Shown here: positions 8,625 to 20,000 of the stretch, piece after piece | Layout of the letters: each line of letters begins with the position of its first letter | Position numbering within the stretch: the stretch's first letter is position 1 | Assembly (NCBI GenBank): GCA_027579435.1 | Contig: JANBPK010001350.1 | Span: 1 to 21,496 of the forward strand | Source of the DNA: Candolleomyces eurysporus | Lineage: Eukaryota; Basidiomycota; Agaricomycetes; Agaricales; Psathyrellaceae | Reading direction: 5' to 3' | Length of the DNA: 21,496 nucleotides | Translations under genes and position numbers: made by a program | Notes under the pieces: generated by a model | What the model was told of the DNA's origin: nothing | What the model saw: the letters and a program-made list of their open reading frames with translations, nothing else | Database searches by the model: none

Positions 8625-9985
8625 TTATCAAGGCTCTAAGAATTCGCCGTACGCCGTGACGGCATCACAACGAGGATACGACAGAATGGTATTCACCCTT
8701 GCTCAGGAAGCCACGGTGTCATCCAATCCTGTGATCCATGGCAGTCCCGCATTCTGCTCAACTCTTCATCCTCGTCCGAGTTAAATTCAGGGGCCCGAGG
8801 CGGCTAGTCAATGGCATGTCATCAGGGCGTCGCCGCCCTAGGCTCATCAATAGGCTCATCCAAGGCGGCTTATCGAAGGCGCTGAGAGACTAGTGCTAGG
8901 ACCGGACCAGCAGCGGACAGTNGGGGGCCTGGGCATGGTCCTGTGACATCAACATCGTTCCCCCTCATACCGCGCGTTATAAATTCGAAGAGTGATCGAG
9001 AAAATATAAGGTAGCTTTGCAGACGTATTAATTGAAGGAACGTTGCGCTGTTGATTGTACTGTGACATTTAGTGGCACAGCTGAACGAGGCCCTGCGGGT
9101 CGGGACCAATAGAAGATCTTCTGTGCAGGTTTTTTGTGCTCATGCGATTGAGCTGTTCACGTTCGACACGATTGTCTGTAGTGATGAAGCAGAAAACAAG
9201 GCGCCAAGACGCGTGACCATATCGTTCATGAGTGAGAAGCTGTTCAACGCCTCACTTGTTCAGTCATCGTCTCATCGAAATATCTCCACTGTTGTCAGGG
9301 ATGTCCCATTAGATTAGGTCTTCACAAATAGAAACCAGGATGCCAGACATTGGGCAGAGATGTAGGCGATTGAAAAGCAGCCATCATATCCGAACTGATG
9401 GACAAAGTCTGTCTCACTCTGATCGATGGTTCGCTCGGTTAAAGCATTACTTGTCAACCCAACGAAGAGGTCATTCTCCCGTCTATTTTCCCTTACTTTT
9501 TTCTCGTATATAAAGGTTTGATGATTTCGCCTCAAAGTGAGTTTACACAGGAATGCGTCGCCCCTCTGGGTCGATTCGTGGCCCGTTTCCAGGCTGGACA
9601 GACAACAAATAGTATCCTCCGCAGCGACAGGCCTGTCCCACCATTCTCGTTTGCCACACCCTTCTTATCCCTTGGGCATGAATCCCAGCTAGCAAATGCT
9701 GCAATGATCCTATACTCAAGCTGATTCTCGTGTGCTTAGGAGTCGTCTTCACGTTCGAAACCGCTGCGTTTGGGTTGCCAATTGGTTTCTTTTCAGTTTG
9801 AATGGAAAGCAGATCCAATTTACCGCGTTACTACTACAGGAGGAGCCCACTATCGACAAACACCAGCACGCAATCAGAGCAGCGTCAGCCCGTAGAATAA
9901 ATAAAAGGCCCTGAACATTTCATATTTTGTAGTGGTTCAACCCGACAATTCTTTCTCTTTTGATTTCCTAAACCTTCTCCAGGTC
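8625..9985. other. Intergenic, with a further degenerate coding remnant at 8696-8860
   Basis: On the minus strand one frame reads DEPIDEPRAATP (8860-8825), then three stop codons within a few residues, then an acidic open stretch (8803-8696) with PEFNSDEDEELSRMR and DWMTPWLPEQG before TGA. The stops could each derive from CGA or CAG by a C-to-T change. It probably belongs to the same dead gene as 8190-8624. The N at 8922 lies beside a G5 run. From 8950 to 9985 no gene is seen; the frames at 9072-9317 (starts with GTG), 9314-9535 and 9543-9818 show no recognisable domain. Confidence 0.4.
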
Positions 9986-11252
9986 TCAAGCCTGTCCCTC
10001 GGACTCTCTAGATGGACTAGAGCCATCTGTATCACTGTTATGGCCGCGTTCCACCTCAACTTCGTCCAGATTTCTGCCAAATCGATGGTGGCGTGACGAC
10101 ACGAAAAAGGAGCTCTCGGCTGTCTGGTGGGCGAATTTGATGGGGTTCGAGATGGCACCATCCTTCACGGTTGGGAACTTGAGCCACGACCGACCCGTTG
10201 TAACCCGGAATATGATCATATGCGGTGCGAGACCCTGGAAAGGCGTAAGAGCCGGAGTGGAGGATTGGGATGCGTATAATACTCACCGTGAAAGACCAAA
10301 AGATGCCCTCGCATATCGTACCGACGACCAGAACTCCAGGATTACGATTGTCAGGTACCGCCAAATTCATCACCACTGCGACGATGCCTGAAAATGCGAG
10401 AGGTAGGGCTGACTCGGTCAAGATAGCTGCAACTCCGGTATAGACTCTCATATCCCTCATTGGGAGAGCCTTAGAGAGCGTCCTTCGTGCGCGAATGAGG
10501 TACGATCCAATGATGACTGTCACAACGATGTTCGTCACTGCGACCAACGTGACCCAAGCTGTTGTGTAGTGATCTGCAGCCTCGATTGAATGCTGGTGTT
10601 CAATGATCATTGCCGTAATAAAAAGAGCTGTTGCTCGTAATTGTAGATACGTCAAATTATTGTGATTGTCAAAATCACCACGTACCGAGCGACGATAGAT
10701 AGGTAAGGGCAGGTAGGACCGCCAGCCACCGATAACCCACACAAATAACATAGCAGCGGTAAATCTGTCACATAGGCGTGAGGGATCAAGACTTTAGAAA
10801 TATACTTTGAAGTCGACTCACCAGTAGACCGTCACCTAGTAGGACAACAAGCTCCGAGGCAATGTTTGTTACCAGTCGAGGCCAGCTCAGCCAATCGCGC
10901 CCCATGATGACTAGAATGCCTTCGCCGGAGGTCGCTTCGAATACGACATTGAAAATCCAGGCCATTTCGATCGATCCACCGGCAGCTGCAAGTGCCGTAA
11001 TCAAGAAGCTTATTATAATATATCTTTTTCTGCCCGTTCTCAACTCTGTTGGGGTTTCCAAGAACACGGATAGGCCATATAACGCCATGAAAATATGGAT
11101 ACCTGAGGGCGTGCTCAGTGTCGAAGGTGAGGCTCGAAAGGGCGGTGCTTTGACATACCTACTCCGACTATGGTCAAGACATAATTGGCGTACAGAGTCC
11201 GGCCGAAGACCCTTCCAACTCTTTCGAACTCGAGGCTGCTGTCTTCGGACAT
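9986..11252 (-). CDS. Seven-transmembrane fungal membrane protein, tandem copy 1
   Basis: Member of a large agaricomycete family of polytopic proteins with no known function. Exons are 11252-11159, 11102-10822, 10764-10686, 10627-10287 and 10234-9986; the introns are 56, 57, 58 and 52 bp, all GT-AG with donors such as GTATGT and GTGAGT. The product is 347 residues. Hydrophobic segments lie at about 21-45, 59-85, 108-135, 139-160, 175-197, 215-240 and 245-270. Family landmarks are GDGLL followed by IYRCYVI across the intron 2 junction (121-131), YTGVAAILTESALP near 214-228, and LAPHMIIFRVTTGRSW (about 267-282) just after the last helix. The hydrophilic C-terminal tail of about 65 residues is probably cytosolic. 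The start MSEDSSLEFERVGRVFGRTL is matched in the second copy, which supports it. Seven helices recall receptors, but nothing here shows ligand binding or G-protein coupling. Confidence 0.88.
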
Positions 11253-11304
11253 GGTTGTTAGGGCTGTAATGAAGGAACGGGACGGACACCAGCCCTTAAA
11301 TACC

Positions 11305-11650
11305 TGCAAGATAACTTGTGCATCCTTTCTGGTCACAATTAACATCCTTACAATTAGAAACGCCTCCATTCTCTGATTCTCTCATGCGCCGAGAGTGCCT
11401 TGAAACATGTCCATAGATCGCAGTCGCCGACCAGCGCAGCAATAGGCGCCCAAATGCTTCAGAGCGGCGCTATCCTTCGAGGGAGGTATTCCATAGAAGT
11501 CACAAAGGCAACGCCATTCAGTCCGAATACTACAACGATAATCATTTACACCAAACCATTTGAAACTCAGTATTGCTGATCGCAACAGCTGTACGACGTT
11601 TGAATGATGGTCAGTGCCAAGTTTGATTCGTTTCGTGTATACGCCACGCC
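11305..11650. repeat. Upstream module of seven-TM copy 1 (module A)
   Basis: Non-coding block 5' of copy 1, strongly similar along its length to 13425-13755. Shared landmarks in order: AACGCCTCCATTCTCT, CCTTGAAACATGTCCA, ATAGGCGCC, CCTTCGAGGGA, GAAGTCACAAA, GAATGATGG. It may hold the promoter and 5' untranslated region. Confidence 0.65.
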
Positions 11651-11789
11651 TGATGCTAAAAGGTCATTGTGGAGAGAACTGGTTCTTGTTGCAATTGTAA
11701 GCACTCATTAGGGTGACAGAAGTTTGGATAGGGCTCGACTGAGGGATAGTCTCGTCGTTCATCCCAACAAGTCCTTCTCCTTCGACTAC

Positions 11790-13093
11790 CTAAACCTTCT
11801 CTGTGTCCGCTCTCTCTCTGGTCTGTCCCTCGAGCACTCTAGATGTAGTATAGTCTGCTGAGTTGCCCTCTCGACCACGTTCCATCTCAACAACGTCCAT
11901 ATTTCCACCAAACTGCTGGTGGATTGACGTCTGCGGGAAAGAGCTCTCGGCTGTTTGGTGAGCGAAGTTGATGGGATTCGTGATGACATCGTCTTTCACC
12001 GTGGGGAATTCCACCCAAGACCGACCCGTTGTAACTCGGAATATGATCATGTGGGGTGAGAGACTCTGGCAAGGGGTAAAAGCTACAGTGAGGACAGGAG
12101 TTGGCCAGATGTGGATGATACTCACAGTGAAAGACCAAAAGAGGCCTTCGCATATCCCTGACACAACCAATGCTCCATGACCCGACAAATGAGCTCCCGT
12201 CAAAGCAATGATGACTGCGGCGATCCCAAAACATGCAAGAGGCAGGGCCGACTCAATCAAGATAGCTGTTATTCCGGTATAAAGCTGCATGCTCCTCATT
12301 GGGAGCGCTTTATGCAGCATTCTGCGTGCGCGAAGGAGGTAAGATGCAATCAGGGCCGTTACAATGATATTCGTCGACACAATCAACACTACCCAAGCCA
12401 CTGAGGAGGGGCGACTGTCTTCAATTGAGCGCTGGTGCTGAATCACCTTTGTTGTCACGAAAATAGCTGTTGCCCATGTTTGTGAATATATGAGATAACT
12501 GCATTTGCCTAAACCGCTACGTACCGAATGACGAAATATATGTCCCGGCAGGTAGGATCACCAACCACCGATAGCCCGCGCAAACAACATAGCAGCGGTA
12601 AATCTGTCACAAAACATGATGGATAAAGTTGTTCAACTACGTGTAATAAAGTAAAGTCAACTTACTAGCAATCCGTCCCCTAGGAGGACCACAAGCTCCG
12701 AAGAAATGTCCGTTACGAGCTGAGACCAGCCTGTGCTCCATTCTTGCCTCACCAAGCGTATAATATCCCGGCCGGATGCCGCCGCAAGGAGGATTTGGAA
12801 AAACCGGGCAACTTCAAAGGATCCAATGATGGCTGAAAGTGCTGTGATCAAAATGCTTATCGTGATATATCTTCTTCTGCCACTCCTCAACGCGCTTGGG
12901 GTTTCTAGGAACACGAACAGGCCGTATAAAGCCATAAAGATATGAATACCTGAGGGTGTGAGCATTAAAGTGAGCAGGGAAAATGGCCATATGACATACC
13001 CACTCCAACCATTGTCAGGACGAAGTTTGCGTACATAGTACGACCATAGACCATTCCAAGTTTGTCCACCTCGAGGCTGCTGTCTTCAGGCAT
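11790..13093 (-). CDS. Seven-transmembrane fungal membrane protein, tandem copy 2
   Basis: Paralogue of the gene at 9986-11252, same orientation. Exons are 13093-13000, 12949-12666, 12603-12525, 12466-12126 and 12065-11790; introns are 50, 62, 58 and 60 bp. The product is 357 residues. Exons 1, 3 and 4 have exactly the lengths of copy 1 (94, 79 and 341 bp) and all phases match. Landmarks are again GDGLL/IYRCYVV, YTGITAILIESALP and LSPHMIIFRVTTGRSW. The start is MPEDSSLEVDKLGMVYGRTM. The C-terminal tail is longer and more divergent (ends RERADTEKV) than the membrane part, as expected if the helices are constrained. No stop or frameshift is seen, so both copies appear functional. The gap between copy 1's ATG and copy 2's stop is about 540 bp, enough for separate promoters. 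Confidence 0.88.
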
Positions 13094-13424
13094 GATTGGT
13101 AGGGAAGAGAAGTGAAAAAACGGAACCGGAGAGGACAGTCCTTAAATATTTGCTGGAGTACAATAAAGCACCATGTCTTACGCACACACTCATGCTGAGG
13201 GAATGATCTCTCAACCACATTGGCCGTGGTCACCGCTGCGATAGGCGCTCATACCGCCTCCTGAGCGCTGTGCGATCTCCGATTTCCTTCACAAGAAGTG
13301 AGGGTACATTGCTTTGCTTCTATCGTGATAATTATGAGCACAAGTCGTTCAATACTTATCACCGATTGTAGGTGCAATACATTTACTCTGACAGTCCTCT
13401 AGATCCAGCAGGAAATACCTGCAA

Positions 13425-13755
13425 GAGAACCCGGGTATTATTTCTGGTCACAAGTATTTGCCTTACCATTGGCAACGCCTCCATTCTCTTATTCTCCTAT
13501 GCACCACCCACGCCTTGAAACATGTCCACAGACCGTGTTACCCGACCAGCGCTGCGATAGGCGCCTAGATGCTCTGGAACCGCGCTGGCCTTCGAGGGAA
13601 GTATTTCATGGAAGTCACAAAGGGAACGCTATTCAGTGAGACTACTACACCGCTAATCATCTACAACAGCCCATTTGAAGATCAGTATGCTGACCGTCAC
13701 AACACCCCGGGTAAGACGTCTGAATGATGGACAGTGCTACCAAGTTCGGGGATAA
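13425..13755. repeat. Second copy of the upstream module (module C), with a partial third copy at about 13130-13340
   Basis: Close copy of 11305-11650, but 330 bp further from its gene than module A is from copy 1. The stretch in between (13130-13340, module B) holds weaker matches to the same module, such as GCTGCGATAGGCGC and CAGTCCTTAAATA. The array therefore has two genes but about three upstream modules. Confidence 0.55.
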
Positions 13756-14442
13756 TTCGATATGAAAACCCGGTCTGTGCCCACAAGCCTTCTACGTAGA
13801 CCCACCAATCAAGTACAAGAGGTCCATTTTTGCCTATGTAGCGCTCTGTCACGCTCCGATCGCCGGTTATGGAGGCCAGCCGGGGACTCGGGGATCCTCG
13901 GTCATGGTGGCTCAGGTATGGCAGGTGGCACAACTCACCCGATCCAAATGCACACTTCAAACAATGTGTATGCAGCCAGGCCAAGAGCAACCTTGGTCCT
14001 CCGACCAGTAGATTGGTAGATTGACCAGTGAGGTCAATGAGTTCTCATACTCAGCAGCCTTCACCTTCTGAATGAGATCATCGCCGCCACTTAGTTCTGT
14101 GCACCGCCTTACGGCTCACTGACATGACATTCAGAATTTTGCATGCAACGACCACAGTCCTGTGATAGGTAGGACTTTAGGCCGCTGGTTTTGGAGATTC
14201 AGATCAAGTCTCCTTCAGCGGCGGACAAAGGTCCTTGCCTGAGTACCGATCCAGACTTCAACATACATCTTCATCCTCACCAGTGCAGATCCACAGCGAC
14301 AGTCCCTTTCCAGGTCTAAAAGGTATCGGCTGAGCGTTGAAGGCTCCTTCGACTTTGAACCTTTTCCCATTTCTCCAGATTTTCCTGGGATGAGTTTGCT
14401 TTAATTATGATCGAGCATTGGAAATGTGGATCTATTGGACTA
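13756..14442. other. Intergenic, nothing recognised
   Basis: No supportable gene. A minus-strand frame at 13697-13990 (97 codons) overlaps module C and has no recognisable domain. The region separates the seven-TM array from the 3' end of the F-box gene. Confidence 0.6.
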
Positions 14443-16396
14443 CTACTCCGACTCGCTCTGATTGAACGACGACATCAAAGGAAGAGATAATGTACAACCA
14501 TAGGGCCTATCCACTTCTGGGAGGTCCCAAAGGTCGATGTCGCTGGCGTAGGCTAGGTTATGAGCCTCAGTTTGCCCATTGATCTCCTTCACAAAGACCT
14601 TGAAAGCTTCCACCATCCCCGGAGTTACGATGGCCGAAGAATATTGGCTGAAATCGACAGAATCAAGCGGAGAGCCGATCTCTCTGCGTAACCGGACGTT
14701 CTTGAGTAAGTTCTGAGCGAGTTCGTGAGCCTTCTGAACGCGTAACATGGTTTCTTCATTGATTCTCCATACTCCTTCTCCTTCATCATCCGAGTCCCCG
14801 ATTATAATATCCAAGTGATCCCATTGTTCGCCAGAGGGAGGGATGTGATGAGACGGAAAGGCGTTGCTGAATACGAGGAATTTCAAAGCGGTGAATTGTC
14901 GAAATGGTGTTGTAGTCGAGCCTTCTTCGTCTTCTTCTAGATCCTCCTTAGCAGTGTCGGGTAACAGATGGTCTACTGCACCTGCTGCTTGCTCTATTTC
15001 GATCGCAAGCGAGTCTATTTTAAAGCAATGGATGAAATACGGAAGGTTGAAACCTTGTGTCGCCAGCATAGAAAGGCGGGGTAGGGCAGCGATCTCCTTC
15101 CAAAATCCCTCGACGACTTCCAGGGTGCCGTAAAACGCGGCCATATCCAATGAAACAAGCTGCGAGAGGTCGAACCCTAGGTCAGAGAGACAAAACGGGT
15201 GAGAATCTCTTGAGCGCCAGCTCCCTTCTGGCCCATGTCCTTCTGCCCATTCAAAGTCGAGGTCGATGATCGGTTCAATATTGGAGGGGGTAATCTGGTA
15301 AGGGTAGTATCGGGGTGTCTCCCCTTCGCCCTTCGCCCAGCCTCTAATTGAATAAGGCAAGATTCCCCGAAAGGTGGAATTGGCGGAGTGTATCAATAGG
15401 TGGGTGAGTTTGACCGGGTGGGAGGATCGGGCTTGCGTGAAGGAGTGGATCACCGAAGAGAATCGGTATTGGACATCATCCATGGAACACCGACGGAGGG
15501 TAATGTGGCCGCAAAANGGTTGTGGTCGTTGGAATGCGAATGGAGCGAAGGAAGGAGGCAACAGTCGTCGAAGATGCATCGATGTGAAGGCTCTTCAGGG
15601 AGGGTAGATGAAGAGTCGAATTATTCGATAATCGAACGACACGCTCGTAGTTCGTGAGGACGGAGCTGAGGCGGAGGGACGTGAGCCGATCTGCGAGAGG
15701 GAGCAATTTGTCGTGTGACTGGGGTAAAGAAATTTCCTTGCCAGTAATCTGGTCGGCTGCATGTCGTATAGCAAGTACGGAGAGACATCCGCTTTGGAAC
15801 AGCGCTGTATTCCAAGGAACGTTCTGGCATCCATCCAATGTGAGATGTTGAAGGTTTGGCACACCACCAGCGAAGATGTTGGAAGGAATCGCACATTTTG
15901 ATTCGACTGTTAGTGATTCTAGATGCTCGGCACGATGTTTGAGATCTTGAAGGAACGTTCCGGCATATTGAGCGCTTCCTCGCAGGACGAGGGACCATAA
16001 GCGAGGGACAACCTCCAAGATGAGCTGGCGTGTAAGCTGCCAGCCTAGGAGAGTCTGTTGGTCATCCCCCGGAAATTTTGCATTCGTCAGGTCGAGTTGG
16101 ACTTCCACTGGAGCAGACTTGGTCCTCTTGAGCTGGACCTGGAGAGATTCAACGGATTGAAGGGTGAAATTTGATACTCGAATGGTGCACCATAGCTGGG
16201 CGAAGTCGAGTGCAATGGAGCGCCAGGATCGCGATACAGAAGCGACAGACATCCACTCCGAATCGTATCGAACGTCCCAAGAACGGTAAGTGCCCTCTTC
16301 TCTACACATGGACCTGTACGTGGCGAAAATGGTACGCAGAACATCGGGTGGCAGGTCTCCCTTGTTACGGCATGTATTCCACCGATCTGGAGCCAT
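14443..16396 (-). CDS. F-box protein with leucine-rich C-terminal region (frame interrupted only by an N)
   Basis: Probable substrate-recognition subunit of an SCF ubiquitin ligase. The ATG at 16396 has an AAAA-ATGG context. The F-box lies at about residues 14-70: LPPDVLRTIFATY, then VASVSRSWRSIALDFAQLW. Leucine-rich stretches follow (LQHLTLDGCQNVPWN, LPSLKSLHIDAS, LTHLLIHSAN), as in many mushroom F-box proteins that use degenerate LRRs to bind targets. The first 293 codons run from 16396 to the N at 15517. The next frame, 15516 to 14443, is open for 357 residues plus a stop. Omitting the N joins them exactly into 650 residues, with no intron needed. An acidic linker (KEDLEEDEEGS) lies mid-C-terminus. 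Such genes form large, fast-evolving families in Agaricomycetes; the target cannot be told from sequence. Confidence 0.87.
15517..15517. other. Ambiguous base that breaks the F-box frame
   Basis: Single N directly after AAAA. Both flanking frames are protein-like, and dropping this position restores one reading frame. Confidence 0.8.
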
Positions 16397-17097
16397 TTTT
16401 GGAGCTGTTCAACTGTTTCATAAAGCTGTTGACCGTGAAAGGTTCATCATGAGCGTACCTTGACTCAACAATGGGTCGTGAGCGGAATGTGTTGAAAGGG
16501 CTGGTAGTCGCCGCGCGGGACAGGGAAATTGATATCAGTTCCAATCTTATCTTATCTGATCTGCCACACGCGTCCCTCGTCGGACCGATCTGTATCTTCA
16601 CGCATCGTCGCCTACTGAGGTAACGTTGGGCCCGTCGCTACAGATGAGTGGGGCTCGAGAGCCTGAGAGAGCATCTGCAAATGGGTACCAACGAACTAGC
16701 TCGAAGACCATGGGTTAGCTTGCTCGCTTTTGCGCGAACGGGTACACATTACGCCCTAATGGAGGGAAGGTCGTTGTAGGGCAAGAACGATGGCCGTGAC
16801 AAAGCGGAGTGAGGCGAGCTAGCCGGTGTGCAAGACGATGAGGATGATATCGCTTCTGCCTGTGGATTCATCTTTCTCCTATAGGTTCACCCTCAACATC
16901 AAATTGGCGAGCAAGGGCTATTTGTGACCCATTATCGTATGTTCTATCTCGTGGAAAAACAGAAGGACAAAAATTAATGATAAAGTAAGGATAATTACTG
17001 ACGTTGGTGACAATGGCATAACGAGCGCGTGAAGTAATACGGACACAATGACAAAGGACAGCTACCACTACGATTTAGTCTTCACAGTCCGGGACGA
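16397..17097. other. Intergenic, promoter side of the F-box gene
   Basis: About 700 bp between the 3' end of the coiled-coil gene and the F-box start. No gene was supported. A 33-codon ATG frame (minus, 17019-16918) encodes a mostly hydrophobic peptide, probably by chance. The minus-strand frame 16868-17068 has no recognisable domain. Confidence 0.55.
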
Positions 17098-20000
17098 CTA
17101 ATCAGGAGGAGGCATTCCTCTCATGAGTTTCCTCTGAGTCTTTACCGGCAATGGCACACTCGGGCTGTCCAAATCAACATCCAAGGCGTCTGCAGAGGGC
17201 CGCCTTGATGGACCAGCCGATGAATATCCATTGACGCCACTCCCAGCCCGTCGATTCCAATCCATACCTCCTCTCACACTCGCACTCCCTCCCGCAACGC
17301 CGTTCCCGTTCGCAACCGATCCAACCCTCGGCTCAAAATTTGATGATGAGGCGATTGACGACGACCTCTCTCGTCTCTGCGGTTCCGGAGTCGAGCCTGA
17401 AACTGACGCCGACATTGGTGGTGGTTGCTGTGAATGGGATGTACGAGATTCAAGCTGAGCCAATCGCTTTCTCAACTCTGAAATCTCCGCGTTCACGCTA
17501 TCCTCCCTTGCATAGTCATCCCTTTGCCTCCGGTCTCTATCACGTCCGCGGTCTCTCCCCCGCAACTCCTCGTCTACTCTCCGATCAACAAGGCTCGCAA
17601 CACCGCTCCTCAGCCCAGCTATCCCCCCNACCGTCCATCTCTTCTCCTTCTCGTGACAAGTCATTCCTCAACTTCTCCATCTCGGCCGAATGCAATAATC
17701 TCAGCGCAGCAATCTCCTCTCTTCCTCTTCTTTCACTTGCCCTCAACTGATCCTTGATCAGCTTGAACTCATCCAGTAGCAGGGACAGCAAAGTCGACTC
17801 GCTTCTTGTTTCCACCCACAAATCTGGATCACGCTGACGCTCTTTGCCCTTCGCGCTAACGGTCTGATGTCTTTCAACGAGTTCAGCTGAATGACTCTCT
17901 TCGTCGTATGATGTAAACTCCAAGATATCCGCCATATTTCGCATGACGTCGAGAACTTTCTTGGCTTTCGACGGATTTGAGTGCTTCATCGCCGAAGCCG
18001 TTGACGCTGACTCTTGCTGCTGGGGCTGATGGAAATCAACCATAGTCACATCTACATCCAGCCTCCTCCTCTTCACCAACGCTCTATCCTCCTCCCCAGC
18101 CGGCTCGGCTTGAATCCCCACGTCGCTGACCTCGACAGCTCTCACCCCGCTCCCACTTCCACTGGCACTCTCCACCCGTGATACTCTGAGCCTTGCTTCG
18201 TCCGACTGACGCTGAAGGACTGCATTTTCCTCCCACCCTCTCCTCCTCTCCCTCTCCCGCCCAAGCTCCTTATCCAGCTTCCGAATCCCCTCCATGAGCA
18301 TCCCAAACCTGCCTTCCAACCGCCTCTCGACGTCGTCCACGATTCTCTTCTGTCTTTCAGCTCTCTCGATCTCGTCCGTCGCTCGTTGAGTTTCGTTTTC
18401 GTTCCTCTTGTCAACCACAATAGACTTGGTCGCAACCACCTCGTGCACAACCTCCTCAACGCCCCTCATAACATCTCCCATCCTCCTGTCAACTTCCTCT
18501 CTCACGGTCCTCTGCCCGTCCCCAAGCTTCATCGACTCCTTACACACCTCCGCCACCAAGTCCACCACAGTGACCAAGATCTCCTCGACGCCTTCTCTCG
18601 AACTCGTCACCAAATTCGTGAGCCTCTTATTCCCTTCCAAAAGGCCAAGCAAAGCTTCGAGGATCTTCGCCGTTTCCGGATGTAAAGGCGTGTTATGCTG
18701 CCGAGACTCATGCTTCACGACGCCATACGACTGGGTCTGCTGCTGGAACTCGATAATCTGGAGCTTCACCTCTTCCACAACCTGCCGGATATCCTCCACC
18801 TCCTTCTTCCTCTCGCGCTCCTCCCTCTTCCTCTCCTCAGTGAACCTCACAAGGTCGCGTTGCCGAGCCCCTTCGACCTCTTCCCTAATCTTGGAGGTTA
18901 TAGCTCTGACAGCGTCTTCGAGCTTCGTCGAAAGCGTCCGCTCAAGAGAGGGTGAGAGATCCTTTTCTTCCACAACATCCAACTTCCTCTTCTCGCCCGT
19001 CTTCTGTTTCGCGGCTTCGGCGGTCGGCTTACTAGGCAGAGGCGGGGGCGCCGGCGGAGGCACTGAGTTCAGTTTACCAGTCGGCTTCGTGTACAAAGGC
19101 TTCTTGATCGTAAAGACAGACGATCGAGGCGTGACCTTCTGGCTGTTCTTCACCAGCTCCTCATTCTTTTCCTTCTCCGCACCATCGACCTTGTCACCAC
19201 CAGCACTAACCCCATCCTCGTCACTCTCGGGCAGATCGTCATACCAGTCGTCAGAGAAGTCATGGTCGTCAGAGTCGGATGACCACGGGGAAGGAGGAGT
19301 TTGGAGCGCATTGGGATCGACGGCCTTTTCCTTGGAAGCTGTGGTGCTGATAGCTTGGTCTACTGGTGCAGGAGGTTCTTGTACCGCATCCTTCTCACCT
19401 GCAGCTCGTACCGTCACATATCTGTCATCTTCATCAACGTCCATGGCGTTTTCGTCCCTCTCCTTGGGCGGCGTTGGAACTTTGGTCACCGTGGAGGTTG
19501 CAGTCGCCTTGGTCGCAGCGGTAGAGGCAGAAGTTGACGTCGTTGCATTGTTGGTAGATGCAGGAGTAGCAGCGGCGCTTTCGTCTAGCTGCACGAAAGC
19601 CGTACGAGCAGCCACCTGTGCACGTTCGATCTGGAACGCCCGTTCTTCTTCCTCTGCAGAAACCGGGTCAGCCATCATCATCACCCTCATTCGAGCAGAG
19701 AAGAAAGAAGAAAACGATATCGCTAAAAGACCGACCGTACAAAAAGGAAAAGACGAAAAACTATGGAGTAAGCCAGACTGAAAAAAAGAAACTCACGGTT
19801 CAACAACTCCCATACGACGCTCTTCCCGCCAATACTCTCCACCCTCTGCCTCACGTACTGCACCTCCTCCGGAACTATCGCTCGATGGAACCCGACAAGT
19901 CCCCACGTATCGCCAGGCACGAACTTGATATATGGAGGTCTCCACTCTCCGAACCACCGGGCTGGCGCCCCATTCTCTTTGTGCCCAGGTGGCAGATCCG

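Noticed and set aside
9072..9317. 81-codon plus-strand frame that reads somewhat like protein
   Set aside because: The first codon is GTG, there is no acceptor in front, and no family was recognised.
11382..11585. 67-codon minus-strand frame in module A
   Set aside because: The matching position in module C does not keep the frame, so the conserved element is not protein-coding.
16918..17019. 33-codon minus-strand ATG frame encoding a hydrophobic peptide
   Set aside because: AT-rich stretch downstream of another gene; length and hydrophobicity are expected by chance and nothing supports translation.
18408..19781. 457-codon open frame on the plus strand
   Set aside because: It is the mirror of the Glu/Arg-rich coiled-coil exon, whose codons read as Ser/Thr/Leu on the other strand; Ser-rich throughout, no domain, and the minus frame is much more protein-like.
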